A program made the position numbers and the translations under genes. DNA of 64,000 nucleotides, from NCBI RefSeq assembly GCF_001641285.1, contig NZ_CP014841.1, positions 2,418,001 through 2,482,000 on the forward strand, in the 5' to 3' direction. The DNA comes from Dyella thiooxydans (lineage in GTDB: Bacteria; Pseudomonadota; Gammaproteobacteria; Xanthomonadales; Rhodanobacteraceae). This document shows positions 50,303-60,070 of this stretch, in pieces. The notes below the pieces were generated by a model. That model worked only from the letters and a program-made list of their open reading frames with translations. It had not been told where the DNA came from and did no database searches. The stretch's first letter is position 1; each line of letters opens with the position of its first letter.

Positions 50303-50335
50303 GCCCTCCTCCCGAGGGTCGCTCCACGCCCGGAC

Positions 50336-50938
50336 TCAGCCGGGCTTGCGTACCACCAGATCAATCAGCGCGGACATCCCCCGATGGCCGGCACCTTCGT
50401 CCAGTTCGGCGTCGTACGACGCCAGATGTTCGATCTGCAGGTCGGCGAAGGCCTCCCGCAGCATCGGTTCGGTATACAGATGGGCGAGCTCGGACGGCCC
50501 GCCGGTGCGGTATTCCAGCTGCTCGGGGCGATAGCCCTCCAGCAGCAGCACGCCGCCGGGCTTCAACGCAGCCCGGATGCCCTCGAAGATCCGGGCGCGC
50601 AGCGCCGGGTCGGCGAACTGGAAAAAGATCGCCGCGATCACGTCGAAGCGCTCATGCCCGAAATCCCAGCGGGCCAGGTCGGCCAGCTCCCAGGTGAGGC
50701 TCACGCCGCGCTCGGCGGCCAGGCGGCGGCTCTTGGCCAGCCCGGCCTCGGAGGCATCCACGGCCAGCACGTCCAGGCCCTGTTCGGCGAGCCAGACGCC
50801 GTTGCGCCCCTCGCCGTCGGCCAGCGCCAGCGCGCTGCCACGGGCCGGCAGCCGACGCCGCTCGGCGCGCAGGAAGGCGTTGGGCGCGGTGCCGAACAGG
50901 AAGTCCTCGCCCGCGTAACGTTCATTCCATCGATTCAT
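50336..50938 (-). CDS. class I SAM-dependent methyltransferase (TehB/UbiE-like)
   Basis: 200 residues from ATG 50938. The Rossmann methyltransferase core shows ALALADGEGRNGVWLAEQG (a SAM motif with A-D-G-E-G in place of the usual G-x-G-x-G), LDVLAVDASEAGLAKSRRLA, and VIAAIFFQFADPALRARIFEGIRAALKPGGVLLLEGY. The opening MNRWNERYAGEDFLFGTAPNAFL resembles tellurite-resistance-type methyltransferases. Substrate unknown. It lies 33 bp upstream of the kinase gene and could be co-transcribed with it. Confidence 0.87.
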   Translation of the reverse strand: MNRWNERYAGEDFLFGTAPNAFLRAERRRLPARGSALALADGEGRNGVWLAEQGLDVLAVDASEAGLAKSRRLAAERGVSLTWELADLARWDFGHERFDVIAAIFFQFADPALRARIFEGIRAALKPGGVLLLEGYRPEQLEYRTGGPSELAHLYTEPMLREAFADLQIEHLASYDAELDEGAGHRGMSALIDLVVRKPG

Positions 50939-50964
50939 GACCGATCCCGGAGGGAAGCCGCCGG

Positions 50965-50970
50965 AGTCTA
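50965..50970 (-). promoter_or_regulatory. candidate -10 box for the methyltransferase gene
   Basis: TAGACT on the minus strand, 26 bp before the ATG, in the 99-bp divergent gap with uup. Confidence 0.35.
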
Positions 50971-51025
50971 GACCACCCCGCCCGGCTCCGCATGTACCGA
51001 CATCCAGACAAGCGCCCTGCACCCG

Positions 51026-51031
51026 TACAAT
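51026..51031 (+). promoter_or_regulatory. candidate -10 box for uup (leaderless)
   Basis: TACAAT ends 6 nt before the uup ATG, and no ribosome-binding site lies between. CAGACA 15 bp further up is a weak -35. Confidence 0.45.
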
Positions 51032-51037
51032 GGGCGG

Positions 51038-52906
51038 ATGTCCCTGATCCAATTGCAGCGCGTCGACTTCTCGATCGGCGGCCCCCTTCTGCTCGAACAC
51101 GTCGACCTGTCGATCGACCGCAACGAGCGCGTGTGCATCGTCGGTCGCAACGGCGAAGGCAAATCCACCCTGATGAAGCTGATCGCCGGCGAGCTGCAGG
51201 CCGACGACGGCGAGGTGCGCGTGCAGAACGGCATCGTCGTCGCGCGCATGGCGCAAGAGGTGCCGCAGGGCACCGAAGGCAGCGTGTTCGACGTGGTCTC
51301 CGATGGCCTGGGCGACCTCGGCCACCTGCTGGCGCGCTACCACCATCTGCTGGCCGAGGGTGACCTCGACGCACTCGGTGACGTGCAGCACCAGATCGAG
51401 GCGCGCAACGGCTGGGACCTGGACCGCCGCGTCGCCGACGTGATCGCCCGGCTGGAACTGCCCGGCGACACCGACTTCGCCGCGCTGTCCGGCGGCATGA
51501 AGCGTCGCGTGCTGCTGGCCCAGGCGCTGGTGCGCAAGCCCGACGTGCTGCTGCTGGACGAGCCGACCAACCATCTGGACGTGGAGGCGATCGACTGGCT
51601 GGAGGGTTTCCTCAAGTCGTTCGACGGCAGCATCGTGTTCGTCACCCACGACCGCGCCTTCCTGCGCGCGCTGGCCACGCGCATCGTCGAGATCGACCGC
51701 GGCCAGCTCACCGACTGGCCCGGCGACTACGACAACTACCTGCGCCGCCGCGAGGAGCGCCTGCACGCCGAAGCGCAGGCCAACGCGCTGTTCGACAAGA
51801 AGCTGGCGCAGGAAGAGGTGTGGATCCGCCAGGGCATCAAGGCCCGGCGCACCCGCAACGAAGGTCGCGTGCGCGCGCTCAAGGCGCTGCGCGTGGAACG
51901 TGCGCAGCGGCGCGAACTGTCCGGCAACGTGAGGATCACCGCCGCCGCGGCGCAGGCCTCCGGCAAGAAGGTCATCGACCTCGAACACGTGCACCAGAGC
52001 TACGGCGGCCGCGTGCTGATCGACGACCTCACTACCACCGTGATGCGCGGCGACCGCATCGGCATCGTCGGCCCCAACGGCGCGGGCAAGAGCACCCTGC
52101 TGAAGATCATGCTGGGCCAACTCACCCCCGAGCGCGGCACCGCCACGCTCGGCACCGGCCTGCAGATCGCCTATTTCGACCAGCACCGCGCGCAGCTCAA
52201 CGACAGCCTCAACGCGCTGGACAACGTGGCCGAGGGCCGCGAGTTCATCGAGCTCAACGGCCAGCGCAAGCACATCGTCGGCTACCTGCAGGACTTCCTG
52301 TTCTCGCCGGAGCGCGCGCGGGCGCCGATCACCCGGCTGTCCGGCGGCGAGCGCAACCGGCTGCTGCTGGCCAAGCTGTTCGCCCAGCCGTCCAACCTGC
52401 TGGTGATGGACGAACCGACCAACGACCTCGACGTCGAGACGCTGGAACTGCTTGAAGAGCTGCTGACCGACTATCCCGGCACCCTGCTGCTGGTCAGCCA
52501 CGATCGCGCCTTCCTCGACAACGTGGTCACCAGCACCCTGGTGCTGGAAGGCGATGGCCGGATCGGCGAATACGTGGGCGGCTACAGCGACTGGCTGCGC
52601 CAGCGTCCTGCGACCACCCCGGTCGCGGCCGCGACGCCCGCGGTCGCATCGTCCGCTGCTCCGGCCGCGCCGGCGCCGGCCGTGGCCAAACGCAAACTCA
52701 GCTTCAAGGACCAGCGCGAACTGGACCAGCTGCCCATGCGCATCGAAACGCTGGAGAACGACATCGCCGAGCGCACCGCCGCGATGAGCGACCCGGCCTT
52801 CTTCCGGCAGGACAGCGCCGCCGTCACGGCAGCCAACGAAGCGTTGGCCCGGCTGCAGTCCGAGCTGGACGCGGCCTACGCGCGCTGGAGCGAACTGGAC
52901 GGCTGA
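51038..52906 (+). CDS. uup: ABC-F family ATPase Uup
   Basis: 622 residues. Two tandem ABC domains without membrane segments: Walker A GRNGEGKST and signature LSGGMKRRV, then the P-site linker (about 235-305), then GPNGAGKST and LSGGERNR. Walker B motifs are LLLDEPTNHLD and LVMDEPTNDLD. An Ala/Pro-rich linker and a C-terminal coiled coil (about 550-620) mark the Uup subgroup. It acts on ribosomes and has been linked to transposon excision and branched-DNA processing in E. coli. Confidence 0.92.
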   Translation: MSLIQLQRVDFSIGGPLLLEHVDLSIDRNERVCIVGRNGEGKSTLMKLIAGELQADDGEVRVQNGIVVARMAQEVPQGTEGSVFDVVSDGLGDLGHLLARYHHLLAEGDLDALGDVQHQIEARNGWDLDRRVADVIARLELPGDTDFAALSGGMKRRVLLAQALVRKPDVLLLDEPTNHLDVEAIDWLEGFLKSFDGSIVFVTHDRAFLRALATRIVEIDRGQLTDWPGDYDNYLRRREERLHAEAQANALFDKKLAQEEVWIRQGIKARRTRNEGRVRALKALRVERAQRRELSGNVRITAAAAQASGKKVIDLEHVHQSYGGRVLIDDLTTTVMRGDRIGIVGPNGAGKSTLLKIMLGQLTPERGTATLGTGLQIAYFDQHRAQLNDSLNALDNVAEGREFIELNGQRKHIVGYLQDFLFSPERARAPITRLSGGERNRLLLAKLFAQPSNLLVMDEPTNDLDVETLELLEELLTDYPGTLLLVSHDRAFLDNVVTSTLVLEGDGRIGEYVGGYSDWLRQRPATTPVAAATPAVASSAAPAAPAPAVAKRKLSFKDQRELDQLPMRIETLENDIAERTAAMSDPAFFRQDSAAVTAANEALARLQSELDAAYARWSELDG

Positions 52907-52919
52907 GGCGCAAACGCCC

Positions 52920-53930
52920 TCAGCGGGCGGGAGCCAGCTGGGCCTTCACCGGTTCCGTGGCCGGCGGCATCGCGACCTGCAGCGGCGGCGGACGCAACGT
53001 CTCCGCTTCGGCCGTGCCGATCGGCGAGAGCGCACTAAGCACGCGATGAGCCAGACCGTGGCGCTGCGGATGCGGCGCCGACGCGAACACCGCGGCCTCG
53101 CGTGCACGGTCGGCGAAGCCGCGGTCGAGCAGCTCGGCCATGCGGTGGTCGCGCGCGCGCCAGGTGTCTCCGCCGAGCACCACGCCGAACAGGCGGTGGC
53201 CGTTGCGCACCGCGGTCGAGGCCAGGTTGTAGCCGGCGGCGTTGGTGTAGCCGGTCTTCAGTCCGTCCATCCCCGGGTAATGCGCCATCAGGTGGTTGTG
53301 GCCACGGACCAGGCGACCGCGGAAGCGGAACCGGGTCGTTGCGAACAGCTTGGCGCGGGCGGGGAAATCGCGGTACAGCGCCATCGCCAACCGGCTCATG
53401 TCGCGCGCGGTGGTGGTCTCGTCGCCCCCCGGCAGGCCGGAGGCGTTGGTGAAGTGGGTGTGGCTCATGCCCAGCAGCAGCGCCTGCGCGTTCATCGCGT
53501 CGACGAAACGGGCCTCCGAGCCCTTGCCGAGCCGCTCGGCCACCACGGTGGCCGCATCGTTGGCGGACTTGGTGATCATGCCGAGGATCGCGTCGTGCAC
53601 GGTGATCGTCTGCCCCGCGCGAAGACCGAGCTTGGTTGGCTCCATGCCCGCCGCATGCGCCGAGACGCGCATCTTGTCGGTCATCTTCAGCCGACCGTCG
53701 CGCAGCGCCTCGAAGGCCAGGTACATCGTCATCATCTTGGTCAACGATGCGGGCGCATGCGGATCGTCCGCATGATGCTCGCTGAGCACCAGCCCGGTGG
53801 TGCCGTCGATGATCACCGAGGTTTCCTCGGCGTGCGCCACGCCGACGAGCGCCAGCGCGAGGATCGTCGCCCTGGCCAGCCAGGCAGGCCAGGCGCGGGG
53901 GGAGGAGGCAGGAAAACGAAGGACGGACAT
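52920..53930 (-). CDS. D-alanyl-D-alanine carboxypeptidase, S11 family (PBP5/6-like)
   Basis: 336 residues. Signal peptide (ATILALALVGVAHA, cleavage near 34), then a penicillin-binding domain with Ser62-Leu-Thr-Lys65, Ser122-Ala-Asn124 and Lys225-Thr-Gly227. It trims the terminal D-Ala from peptidoglycan. The C-terminal region (about 275-336) is Pro/Ala-rich and lacks a clear amphipathic membrane anchor of the PBP5 type, so it may be soluble in the periplasm. Convergent with uup, 13 bp apart. Confidence 0.9.
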   Translation of the reverse strand: MSVLRFPASSPRAWPAWLARATILALALVGVAHAEETSVIIDGTTGLVLSEHHADDPHAPASLTKMMTMYLAFEALRDGRLKMTDKMRVSAHAAGMEPTKLGLRAGQTITVHDAILGMITKSANDAATVVAERLGKGSEARFVDAMNAQALLLGMSHTHFTNASGLPGGDETTTARDMSRLAMALYRDFPARAKLFATTRFRFRGRLVRGHNHLMAHYPGMDGLKTGYTNAAGYNLASTAVRNGHRLFGVVLGGDTWRARDHRMAELLDRGFADRAREAAVFASAPHPQRHGLAHRVLSALSPIGTAEAETLRPPPLQVAMPPATEPVKAQLAPAR

Positions 53931-54236
53931 GCGGACAGCGCTCGATGAACTGATGCAAACCGTATCGTGAAGATGGCATCAAATCCACAGGTCACTGCTC
54001 AGAATGCGCACCTAAATGATTGTTTAACCTTTGGTTGTCGGTTCAGGTTTCCCCTGTGGGAACCGCCAGGACCGGGCCCGTCGCCGATGCGGCCCCGCAG
54101 CGAGCCCACATCCCCGCCAAGTGTTTGTATGGCGTACGTTTTTGCGATTTTGCACATGACTTTTGGCAGGCCTTTGCAGTGACCCTTGCAACGTTATAGC
54201 GTTCGTTGTTTCCGACCCGCCCGAGCGACGTCCCGG
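53931..54236. other. 306-bp divergent intergenic region before the efflux operon
   Basis: Much richer in A+T than the neighbouring genes, especially 53960-54045 and 54120-54215, as expected for two divergent promoters. A bulged hairpin (GGTTTCCC...GGGAACC, 54047-54065) sits in the middle. No gene is seen, and no clear metal-regulator dyad was found. Confidence 0.55.
54173..54200 (+). promoter_or_regulatory. candidate promoter of the RND efflux operon
   Basis: -35 TTTGCA (54173-54178), 16-bp spacer, -10 TATAGC (54195-54200), 36 bp before the preferred ATG. The spacer is normal, not the lengthened type used by MerR-family metal regulators. Confidence 0.45.
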
Positions 54237-55781
54237 ATGCTCCGATCACGGCCCCCTGCGTTCCGAAACCCACCGCTCCGGCTCGCTCGGCACCAGGCCA
54301 GCCTGCTGCTGATCGCCACCACCCTCCTCGGTGGGTGCGCAGTCGGGCCGGACTTCAAGCCGCCGGCCGCGCCGGCCACCACCCGCTATCTCGCCAGGAC
54401 GCCCGCCGGCACAACCGGACGATCCGATGTCGCCGAGGGTGCGACGCAGCACTTCGACGAGGGCGGTTCGATCCCCGCCGACTGGTGGACGCTGTTCCAT
54501 TCCGCGCCGCTGGACGCGCTGGTGCGCCGGGCGCTGGCCAACAACCACGATCTGAAGGCCGCGCAGGCAGCGCTCACCGTGGCGCACGAGACCACCCTGG
54601 CCGGGCGCGGCAGCTACTTCTCGGCGGTGAGCGCGGGCGTGTCGGCCAGCCGCGAGCAGGATCCGCCCGGCGCGCTCGCCCCGGTGCCCAGCTCCAACGC
54701 CTATCTGTACAACCTGTTCACGCCGCAGGTCAGCGTGTCCTACGTACCGGACGTGTTCGGGCTGAACCGGCGCACGGTCGAATCGCTGTCGGCGCAGGAG
54801 GAAGCCACCCGCTACCAGTTGGTCGCCGCGCGGATCTCGCTGAGCGCCAACGTGGTGAACACCGCGGTGCAGGTCGCCTCGCTGCAGGCACAGCTCGATG
54901 CCACGCAGGACCTGCTCAAGCTCAACCGGCAGATGCTGGAGATCGTCCAGCGCCAGTTCGACAAGGGCTACGCCAGCCGGCTCGACCTGGCCGCGCAGCA
55001 GTCGCAGCTCGCCCAGGTCACCGCGACGCTGGCGCCGCTGCGGCTGCAGCTGGCCCAGCAGCAGCACGCGCTGGCGGTGCTCACCGGCCAGTTCCCCGGC
55101 GACGCGGATGCGGCGCACTTCACGCTCGACGGTTTCGCCCTGCCGACCGAGCTGCCGCTGAGCCTGCCTTCGCAGCTGGTGGCGCAGCGGCCCGACGTGC
55201 TGCAGGCGCAGGCCAACCTGCATGCGGCAAGCGCGGCGATCGGCGTGGCCGAAGCGGCACGGCTGCCGCAGATCGAACTGAGCGCCACGGCCGGCAGCAC
55301 CGCGCTGGCGATCAACCAGGTGTTCCACGCCGGCACCGGCTTCTGGAACGTCGGCGCCGCGATCACCGCGCCGCTGTTCCAGGGCGGCGCGCTGCGCCAC
55401 CAGGAGCGCGCGGCGCGCGCCGCCTACGTGGAAGCCGCCGAGCAGTACCGCAGCACGGTGCTGGTCGCTTTCCAGAACGTGGCCGACACCCTGGTCGCGC
55501 TGCAGCAGGACGCCGACGGACTGAAGTCCGCGGCGAATGCCGCGGACGCGGCCAAGGTCACCCTCGATCTCTCGCAACGGCAGTGGAAGGACGGCTACGC
55601 CGACTACCTCGCCGTGCTCAACGCCGAGCAGGCCTACCAGCAGGCGCGCATGACCCTGGTGCAGGCACAGGCCGCCCGCCTCGCCGACACCGCCGCGCTG
55701 TTCCAGGCACTCGGCGGTGGCTGGTGGCATGCCGAAACCCACACCCCGCCCCCTTCCGACGGGAACACCCATGACCAGTAA
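54237..55781 (+). CDS. RND efflux outer-membrane factor lipoprotein (NodT/CusC-like)
   Basis: 514 residues from ATG 54237, which gives a lipoprotein signal with the lipobox LLGGC at Cys34; the frame opens from a TTG at 54186. Two outer-membrane-efflux-protein repeats (about 75-270 and 290-490) contain LDLAAQQSQLAQVTATLAPLR and QRPDVLQAQANLHAAS. It forms the TolC-like exit duct. It overlaps the adaptor gene by 11 bp and is first in the operon. Confidence 0.9.
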   Translation: MLRSRPPAFRNPPLRLARHQASLLLIATTLLGGCAVGPDFKPPAAPATTRYLARTPAGTTGRSDVAEGATQHFDEGGSIPADWWTLFHSAPLDALVRRALANNHDLKAAQAALTVAHETTLAGRGSYFSAVSAGVSASREQDPPGALAPVPSSNAYLYNLFTPQVSVSYVPDVFGLNRRTVESLSAQEEATRYQLVAARISLSANVVNTAVQVASLQAQLDATQDLLKLNRQMLEIVQRQFDKGYASRLDLAAQQSQLAQVTATLAPLRLQLAQQQHALAVLTGQFPGDADAAHFTLDGFALPTELPLSLPSQLVAQRPDVLQAQANLHAASAAIGVAEAARLPQIELSATAGSTALAINQVFHAGTGFWNVGAAITAPLFQGGALRHQERAARAAYVEAAEQYRSTVLVAFQNVADTLVALQQDADGLKSAANAADAAKVTLDLSQRQWKDGYADYLAVLNAEQAYQQARMTLVQAQAARLADTAALFQALGGGWWHAETHTPPPSDGNTHDQ

Positions 55782-56934
55782 TGCTCCCCGCCTGGTGCGG
55801 ATCCACGCCGGCGCCCTGGCAATCGCGCTCGGCGCCGTGGCGCTGACCGGCTGCTCGGACGGCCGGCACGACGCCACCGACGCCGCGAAAGTCACCGCCC
55901 ACGACGTCACGCTCACCGCCGCGCAACGGCAGCACATCCACCTGCAGGCGGTGGCGATGGGCAGCTTCCATCCGGCCATCGCCACCACCGGCCGCGTGGA
56001 CTTCGACAACGAGCGCGCCACCAGCGTGATCGCGCCGTTCACCGGTCCGGTGGTGCGCCTGCGGGTCGCACCGGGTGACCACGTGGCGAAAGACCAGGTG
56101 CTGGCCACCGTGGCCTCGTCCGACTTCGCCGCCGCGATCGGCGGGTATCGCAAGGCGCTGGTCGCCGCGCGCAACGCCCGCCACATCGCCGACATGGATC
56201 GGGACCTGCTCGCCCATCACGGCGTGTCGGCACGCGAGGCGGCCCAGGCGTCCACCGACGCGGCCAGCGCCGAGGCCGATCGCGATGCCGCGCGCCAGGC
56301 CCTGCTGGCGATGGGCGTAGACGAGAGTTCGATCCGCGCGATCCAGGCCGGACGCGCGGTGCCCGACGCCGGTGGCGCGATCCGCGCGCCGATCGCCGGC
56401 ACCGTGGTCGAGCGGCTGATCAGTCCGGGCCAGTTGCTGCAGGCCGGCAGCACCGCCTGCTTCACCGTGGCCGACCTCTCGCACATGTGGGTGATGGCGC
56501 AGGTGACGCCTGCCGAAGTGGCCCGTGTGCACCTCGGCGACCACGCCGAGATCCGCACCGGTGACGGCGGCAAGCCGACCGCCGGCACCGTCACCAGCAT
56601 CGGCGGCGTGGTCAATCCGGATACCGGACTGGTCGACGCGCGCGTCAGCGCCGCCAACCCCGGCGACACGCTGCGCAAGCAGATGTACGTCAACGTGACG
56701 CTGAGCGCCAAGGCCGTTGCACAAGGCCTGCTGGTGCCGGTCTCGGCACTCCTGCGCGACGACGAGAACCTGCCGTTCGTCTATGTCGCGCAGCCCGACG
56801 GCAGCTTCGCCCGTCGCCACATCACGCAGGGCCAGCGCACCGGCGACAACGTGGTGGTGGACAAGGGACTGCAGCCCGGCGACAAGGTGGTGGTCGACGG
56901 CGGCCTGTTCATGCAGTTCATGCAGAACCAATGA
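55771..56934 (+). CDS. RND efflux periplasmic adaptor (HlyD/CzcB-CusB type)
   Basis: 387 residues from ATG 55771. Lipoprotein signal with LTGC at Cys28. The barrel-sandwich hybrid region (TTGRVDFDNERATSVIAPFTGPVVRLRVAPGDHVAKDQVLATV), a helical hairpin (about 140-195), the second lipoyl half (IRAPIAGTVVERLISPGQLLQAG), the beta-barrel and the membrane-proximal domain follow in order. It links the pump to the outer-membrane factor. Overlaps the permease gene (ATGA). Confidence 0.91.
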   Translation: MTSNAPRLVRIHAGALAIALGAVALTGCSDGRHDATDAAKVTAHDVTLTAAQRQHIHLQAVAMGSFHPAIATTGRVDFDNERATSVIAPFTGPVVRLRVAPGDHVAKDQVLATVASSDFAAAIGGYRKALVAARNARHIADMDRDLLAHHGVSAREAAQASTDAASAEADRDAARQALLAMGVDESSIRAIQAGRAVPDAGGAIRAPIAGTVVERLISPGQLLQAGSTACFTVADLSHMWVMAQVTPAEVARVHLGDHAEIRTGDGGKPTAGTVTSIGGVVNPDTGLVDARVSAANPGDTLRKQMYVNVTLSAKAVAQGLLVPVSALLRDDENLPFVYVAQPDGSFARRHITQGQRTGDNVVVDKGLQPGDKVVVDGGLFMQFMQNQ

Positions 56935-59900
56935 GTACGCCGACGCCCGGGGGCGAGAACCCCTCCCGCACCGCCTCGCTGATGAACCGCATCGTCGGCG
57001 CCTCGCTCGGGCAGCGCCTGCTGGTGCTGCTGCTCACCCTGATCCTGGTCGGCGCCGGCCTGCGCTCGATCGGCCGGCTGCCGGTGGACGCCTACCCCGA
57101 CCTGTCGCCGCCGATGGTCGAGCTGGTGACGCAATGGCCCGGCCATGCCGCCGAAGAGGTGGAGCGGCTGATCACCGTACCGGTCGAGCGCGGCATGACC
57201 GGCATCCCGCACACCAAGGTCACCCGCTCGATCTCGCTGTACGGCCTGTCGGTGGTGGACATCACCTTCGCCAACGGCACCGACAAGTATTTCGCCCGGC
57301 AGGAAGTGTTCAACCGGATGGCCGACCTCGGCCTGCCCGACGGCGTGACGCCCTCGGTGTCGCCGATGTCCTCGCCCTCGGGCCTCATCTACCGCTACGT
57401 GCTGCAGAGCCCGGACCGTTCGCCCACCGAGCTGAAGACGATCGAGGACTGGACCGTCGAGCCGGCCTTCCGCGCCGTGCCCGGCGTGGCCGACGACTCC
57501 GGCTTCGGCGGCGGCACGCTGCAGTACCAGGTGAAGCTGGACCAGGCCAGGCTGGCCGCGCTGGGTCTCACCGCCACCCAGGTGGAATCGGCGCTGGCGG
57601 CCAACAACGCCAATGCCGGCGGCGGCTTCTACACCCAGGGCAGCCAGTTCTATTACATCCGTGGCGAGGGCCGGCTGAAGACACTGGAAGACATCGGCAA
57701 CGTCGTACTGACCCAGCACAACGGCTCGCCGGTGCTGGTCAAGGATGTCGGTGAAGTGACCACCGGCATCGCACCGCGACTGGGCGAATTCGGCTACCAG
57801 GACCAGAACGACGCGGTCGAGGGCGTGATCTTCCTGCGCACCGGCTCGAAGACCCAGGACGTGCTCAAGCGGGTCGAGGCAAAGACCCGCGAGCTCAACG
57901 AGGACGTGCTGCCTAAGGACGTGAAGATCGTCCCGTTCTACGACCGCAGCGAGCTGATCAGCCGCACCACCGACGTGGTCCGCGACAACCTGGTACGCGG
58001 CATGCTGCTGGTGGTCGTGGTGCTGGTGTTCTTCCTGTACGACCTGCGCGCCGGCCTGATCGTCGCCACCACCATCCCGCTGGCGCTGCTGTTCGCCTTC
58101 ATCGGCCTCGATGCGCAGGGCGCCTCGGCCAACCTGCTGTCGATCGGTGCGATCGACTTCGGCATCCTGGTCGACGCCGCGGTGGTGATGGTGGAGAACA
58201 TCTACCGCCAGCTGGCCGAACGGAAAGATCCGGACATCAGCGTGTTCGAGGTGATCCGCGCCGCCGCGGCCGAGGTCGATCGCCCACTGTTCTACGCGGT
58301 GGCGGTGATCGTGGTCAGCTTCCTGCCGATCTACGTGCTCTCCGGCCCCTCCGGCATTCTGTTCAAGCCGATGGCCGACACCATGATCTTCGCCCTGGTC
58401 GGCTCGCTGGTCGTGACCCTGACGCTGCTGCCGGTGCTGTGCTCGTGGTTCATGCGCAACGGCGTGCGCGAACGGCGGAACCGCGCGTTCGAGGCGGTCA
58501 AGTCGGTCTACGCCAAGGGCCTGGACTTCTGCCTGGCCCGCGCCCGCGGCACCGTGCTCGCCTCGGTCGTGGTGCTGGCGGCCTCGCTGCTGCTGGTCCC
58601 GCGCATCGGCGCGGAGTTCATGCCGCACCTGGACGAAGGCGCGCTGTGGGTGCGCGCCACCATGCCGTACACCATCTCGTTCGACGAGGCGGCCAAGGTC
58701 ACGCCACAGATACGCGCGATCCTGCGCAGCTTCCCGCAGGTCACCACCGTGTCCAGCGAGCTGGGCCGCCCGGATGACGGCACCGACCACACCGGCTTCT
58801 TCAACGCCGAGTTCTACGTCGGACTGAAGCCGTATTCGCAGTGGACCGGCGAGTACCGCACCAAGCCCGAGCTGATCGCGGCGATGAACCGCAAGCTGGC
58901 GCAGTTCCCCGGCATCAGCTTCAACTACACCCAGCCGGCCGAGGACGCGGTGGACGAGGCCGAAACCGGCCTGAAGAGCGCGCTGGCGGTGAAGGTGTTC
59001 GGTCCGGACCTGGCCACGCTGCAGGCCAAGGGCCTGGCGATCAAGCACGTGCTGGAGAAGGTCCGCGGCATCACCCACGTGACCCTGGTGCAGGAGCTCG
59101 GCCAGCCCAGCCTGACCATCGACGTGAACCGTGCGGCGATCGCCCGCTACGGCGTCAACGTGTCGGACATCAACGACCTGATCCAGACCGCGATCGGCGG
59201 CGACGTGGCCACCCAGGTGGTGCAGGGCGAGAAGGAGTTCGATCTGGTCGTGCGGCTGCAGAAACGCTATCGCGACAATCCCGAAGCGATCGGCAACCTG
59301 CTGGTGGTGACGCCCGAAGGCAAGCAGATCCCGCTCAAGGCACTGGCCGACATTCGCGTCACCAACGGCGCCTCCTTCATCTACCGGCAGGACAGCTCGC
59401 GCTACATCGGCGTGCAGTTCTCGGTGCAGGGCCGCGACCTGGCCGGCGCGGTGGGCGACGCCATCGCCCAGGTGAAGAAGCAGGTGGCGCTGCCGCGCGG
59501 CTACCACACCGACTGGGGCGGCGAGTACTCCGAGTATGTGGCCTCCAGCGCCCAGCTGCGCGTGATCGTGCCGTTGACGGTCGGCCTGATCTTCCTGCTG
59601 CTGTTCACCTTGTACAGCAACTTCAAGTTCCCGTTCATCACCGTGCTCGGCGTGGCGTTGTCGGCGCCGGTGGGCGGACTGATCGCGCTGTGGCTCACCG
59701 GCACGCCGTTCTCGGTCTCCTCGGGTATCGGCTTCCTGGCGCTGTTCGGCGTGTCGGTGCAGACCGCGGTGGTCTACATCTCCTACGTCAACGAGCTGCG
59801 CCTGGGCGGCATGGCGCTGGCGCCGGCGATCCGCGAGGCGGCGATCCTGCGCCTGCGACCGATCATGATGACCGCGCTGGTCGCCGCGCTCGGCCTGCTG

Positions 59901-60056
59901 CCGGCGGCACTGGCCACCGGCGTCGGCACCGACACCCAGCGGCCGTTCGCACTGGTGATCGTCAGCGGCCTGTTCACCCGCCTGCTGATCAGCGTATTCC
60001 TGATGCCGGCGCTGTACGCCCTGGTGGCCCGCCCCGACGACCGGTTGGAGGTGTAG
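56931..60056 (+). CDS. heavy-metal efflux RND permease (CzcA/CusA family)
   Basis: 1041 residues with the RND 12-helix plan and two large periplasmic loops. TM4 reads DFGILVDAAVVMVEN at 409-423, keeping the acidic residues Asp409, Asp415 and Glu422 that correspond to the proton-relay residues of CzcA. The usual Gly after the second Asp is Ala (VDAA). It is probably a proton-driven exporter of a divalent cation. Exact metal (Co/Zn/Cd, Ni or Cu) is not resolved. No metal-responsive regulator is adjacent. Confidence 0.91.
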   Translation: MSTPTPGGENPSRTASLMNRIVGASLGQRLLVLLLTLILVGAGLRSIGRLPVDAYPDLSPPMVELVTQWPGHAAEEVERLITVPVERGMTGIPHTKVTRSISLYGLSVVDITFANGTDKYFARQEVFNRMADLGLPDGVTPSVSPMSSPSGLIYRYVLQSPDRSPTELKTIEDWTVEPAFRAVPGVADDSGFGGGTLQYQVKLDQARLAALGLTATQVESALAANNANAGGGFYTQGSQFYYIRGEGRLKTLEDIGNVVLTQHNGSPVLVKDVGEVTTGIAPRLGEFGYQDQNDAVEGVIFLRTGSKTQDVLKRVEAKTRELNEDVLPKDVKIVPFYDRSELISRTTDVVRDNLVRGMLLVVVVLVFFLYDLRAGLIVATTIPLALLFAFIGLDAQGASANLLSIGAIDFGILVDAAVVMVENIYRQLAERKDPDISVFEVIRAAAAEVDRPLFYAVAVIVVSFLPIYVLSGPSGILFKPMADTMIFALVGSLVVTLTLLPVLCSWFMRNGVRERRNRAFEAVKSVYAKGLDFCLARARGTVLASVVVLAASLLLVPRIGAEFMPHLDEGALWVRATMPYTISFDEAAKVTPQIRAILRSFPQVTTVSSELGRPDDGTDHTGFFNAEFYVGLKPYSQWTGEYRTKPELIAAMNRKLAQFPGISFNYTQPAEDAVDEAETGLKSALAVKVFGPDLATLQAKGLAIKHVLEKVRGITHVTLVQELGQPSLTIDVNRAAIARYGVNVSDINDLIQTAIGGDVATQVVQGEKEFDLVVRLQKRYRDNPEAIGNLLVVTPEGKQIPLKALADIRVTNGASFIYRQDSSRYIGVQFSVQGRDLAGAVGDAIAQVKKQVALPRGYHTDWGGEYSEYVASSAQLRVIVPLTVGLIFLLLFTLYSNFKFPFITVLGVALSAPVGGLIALWLTGTPFSVSSGIGFLALFGVSVQTAVVYISYVNELRLGGMALAPAIREAAILRLRPIMMTALVAALGLLPAALATGVGTDTQRPFALVIVSGLFTRLLISVFLMPALYALVARPDDRLEV

Positions 60057-60070
60057 GCCCGCCGACCGGT

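Noticed and set aside
47591-50971. 1126-codon open frame antisense to the kinase and methyltransferase genes
   Set aside because: Lies opposite a kinase with all catalytic motifs; composition is Gln/Arg/His-rich as expected for antisense of GC-rich codons.
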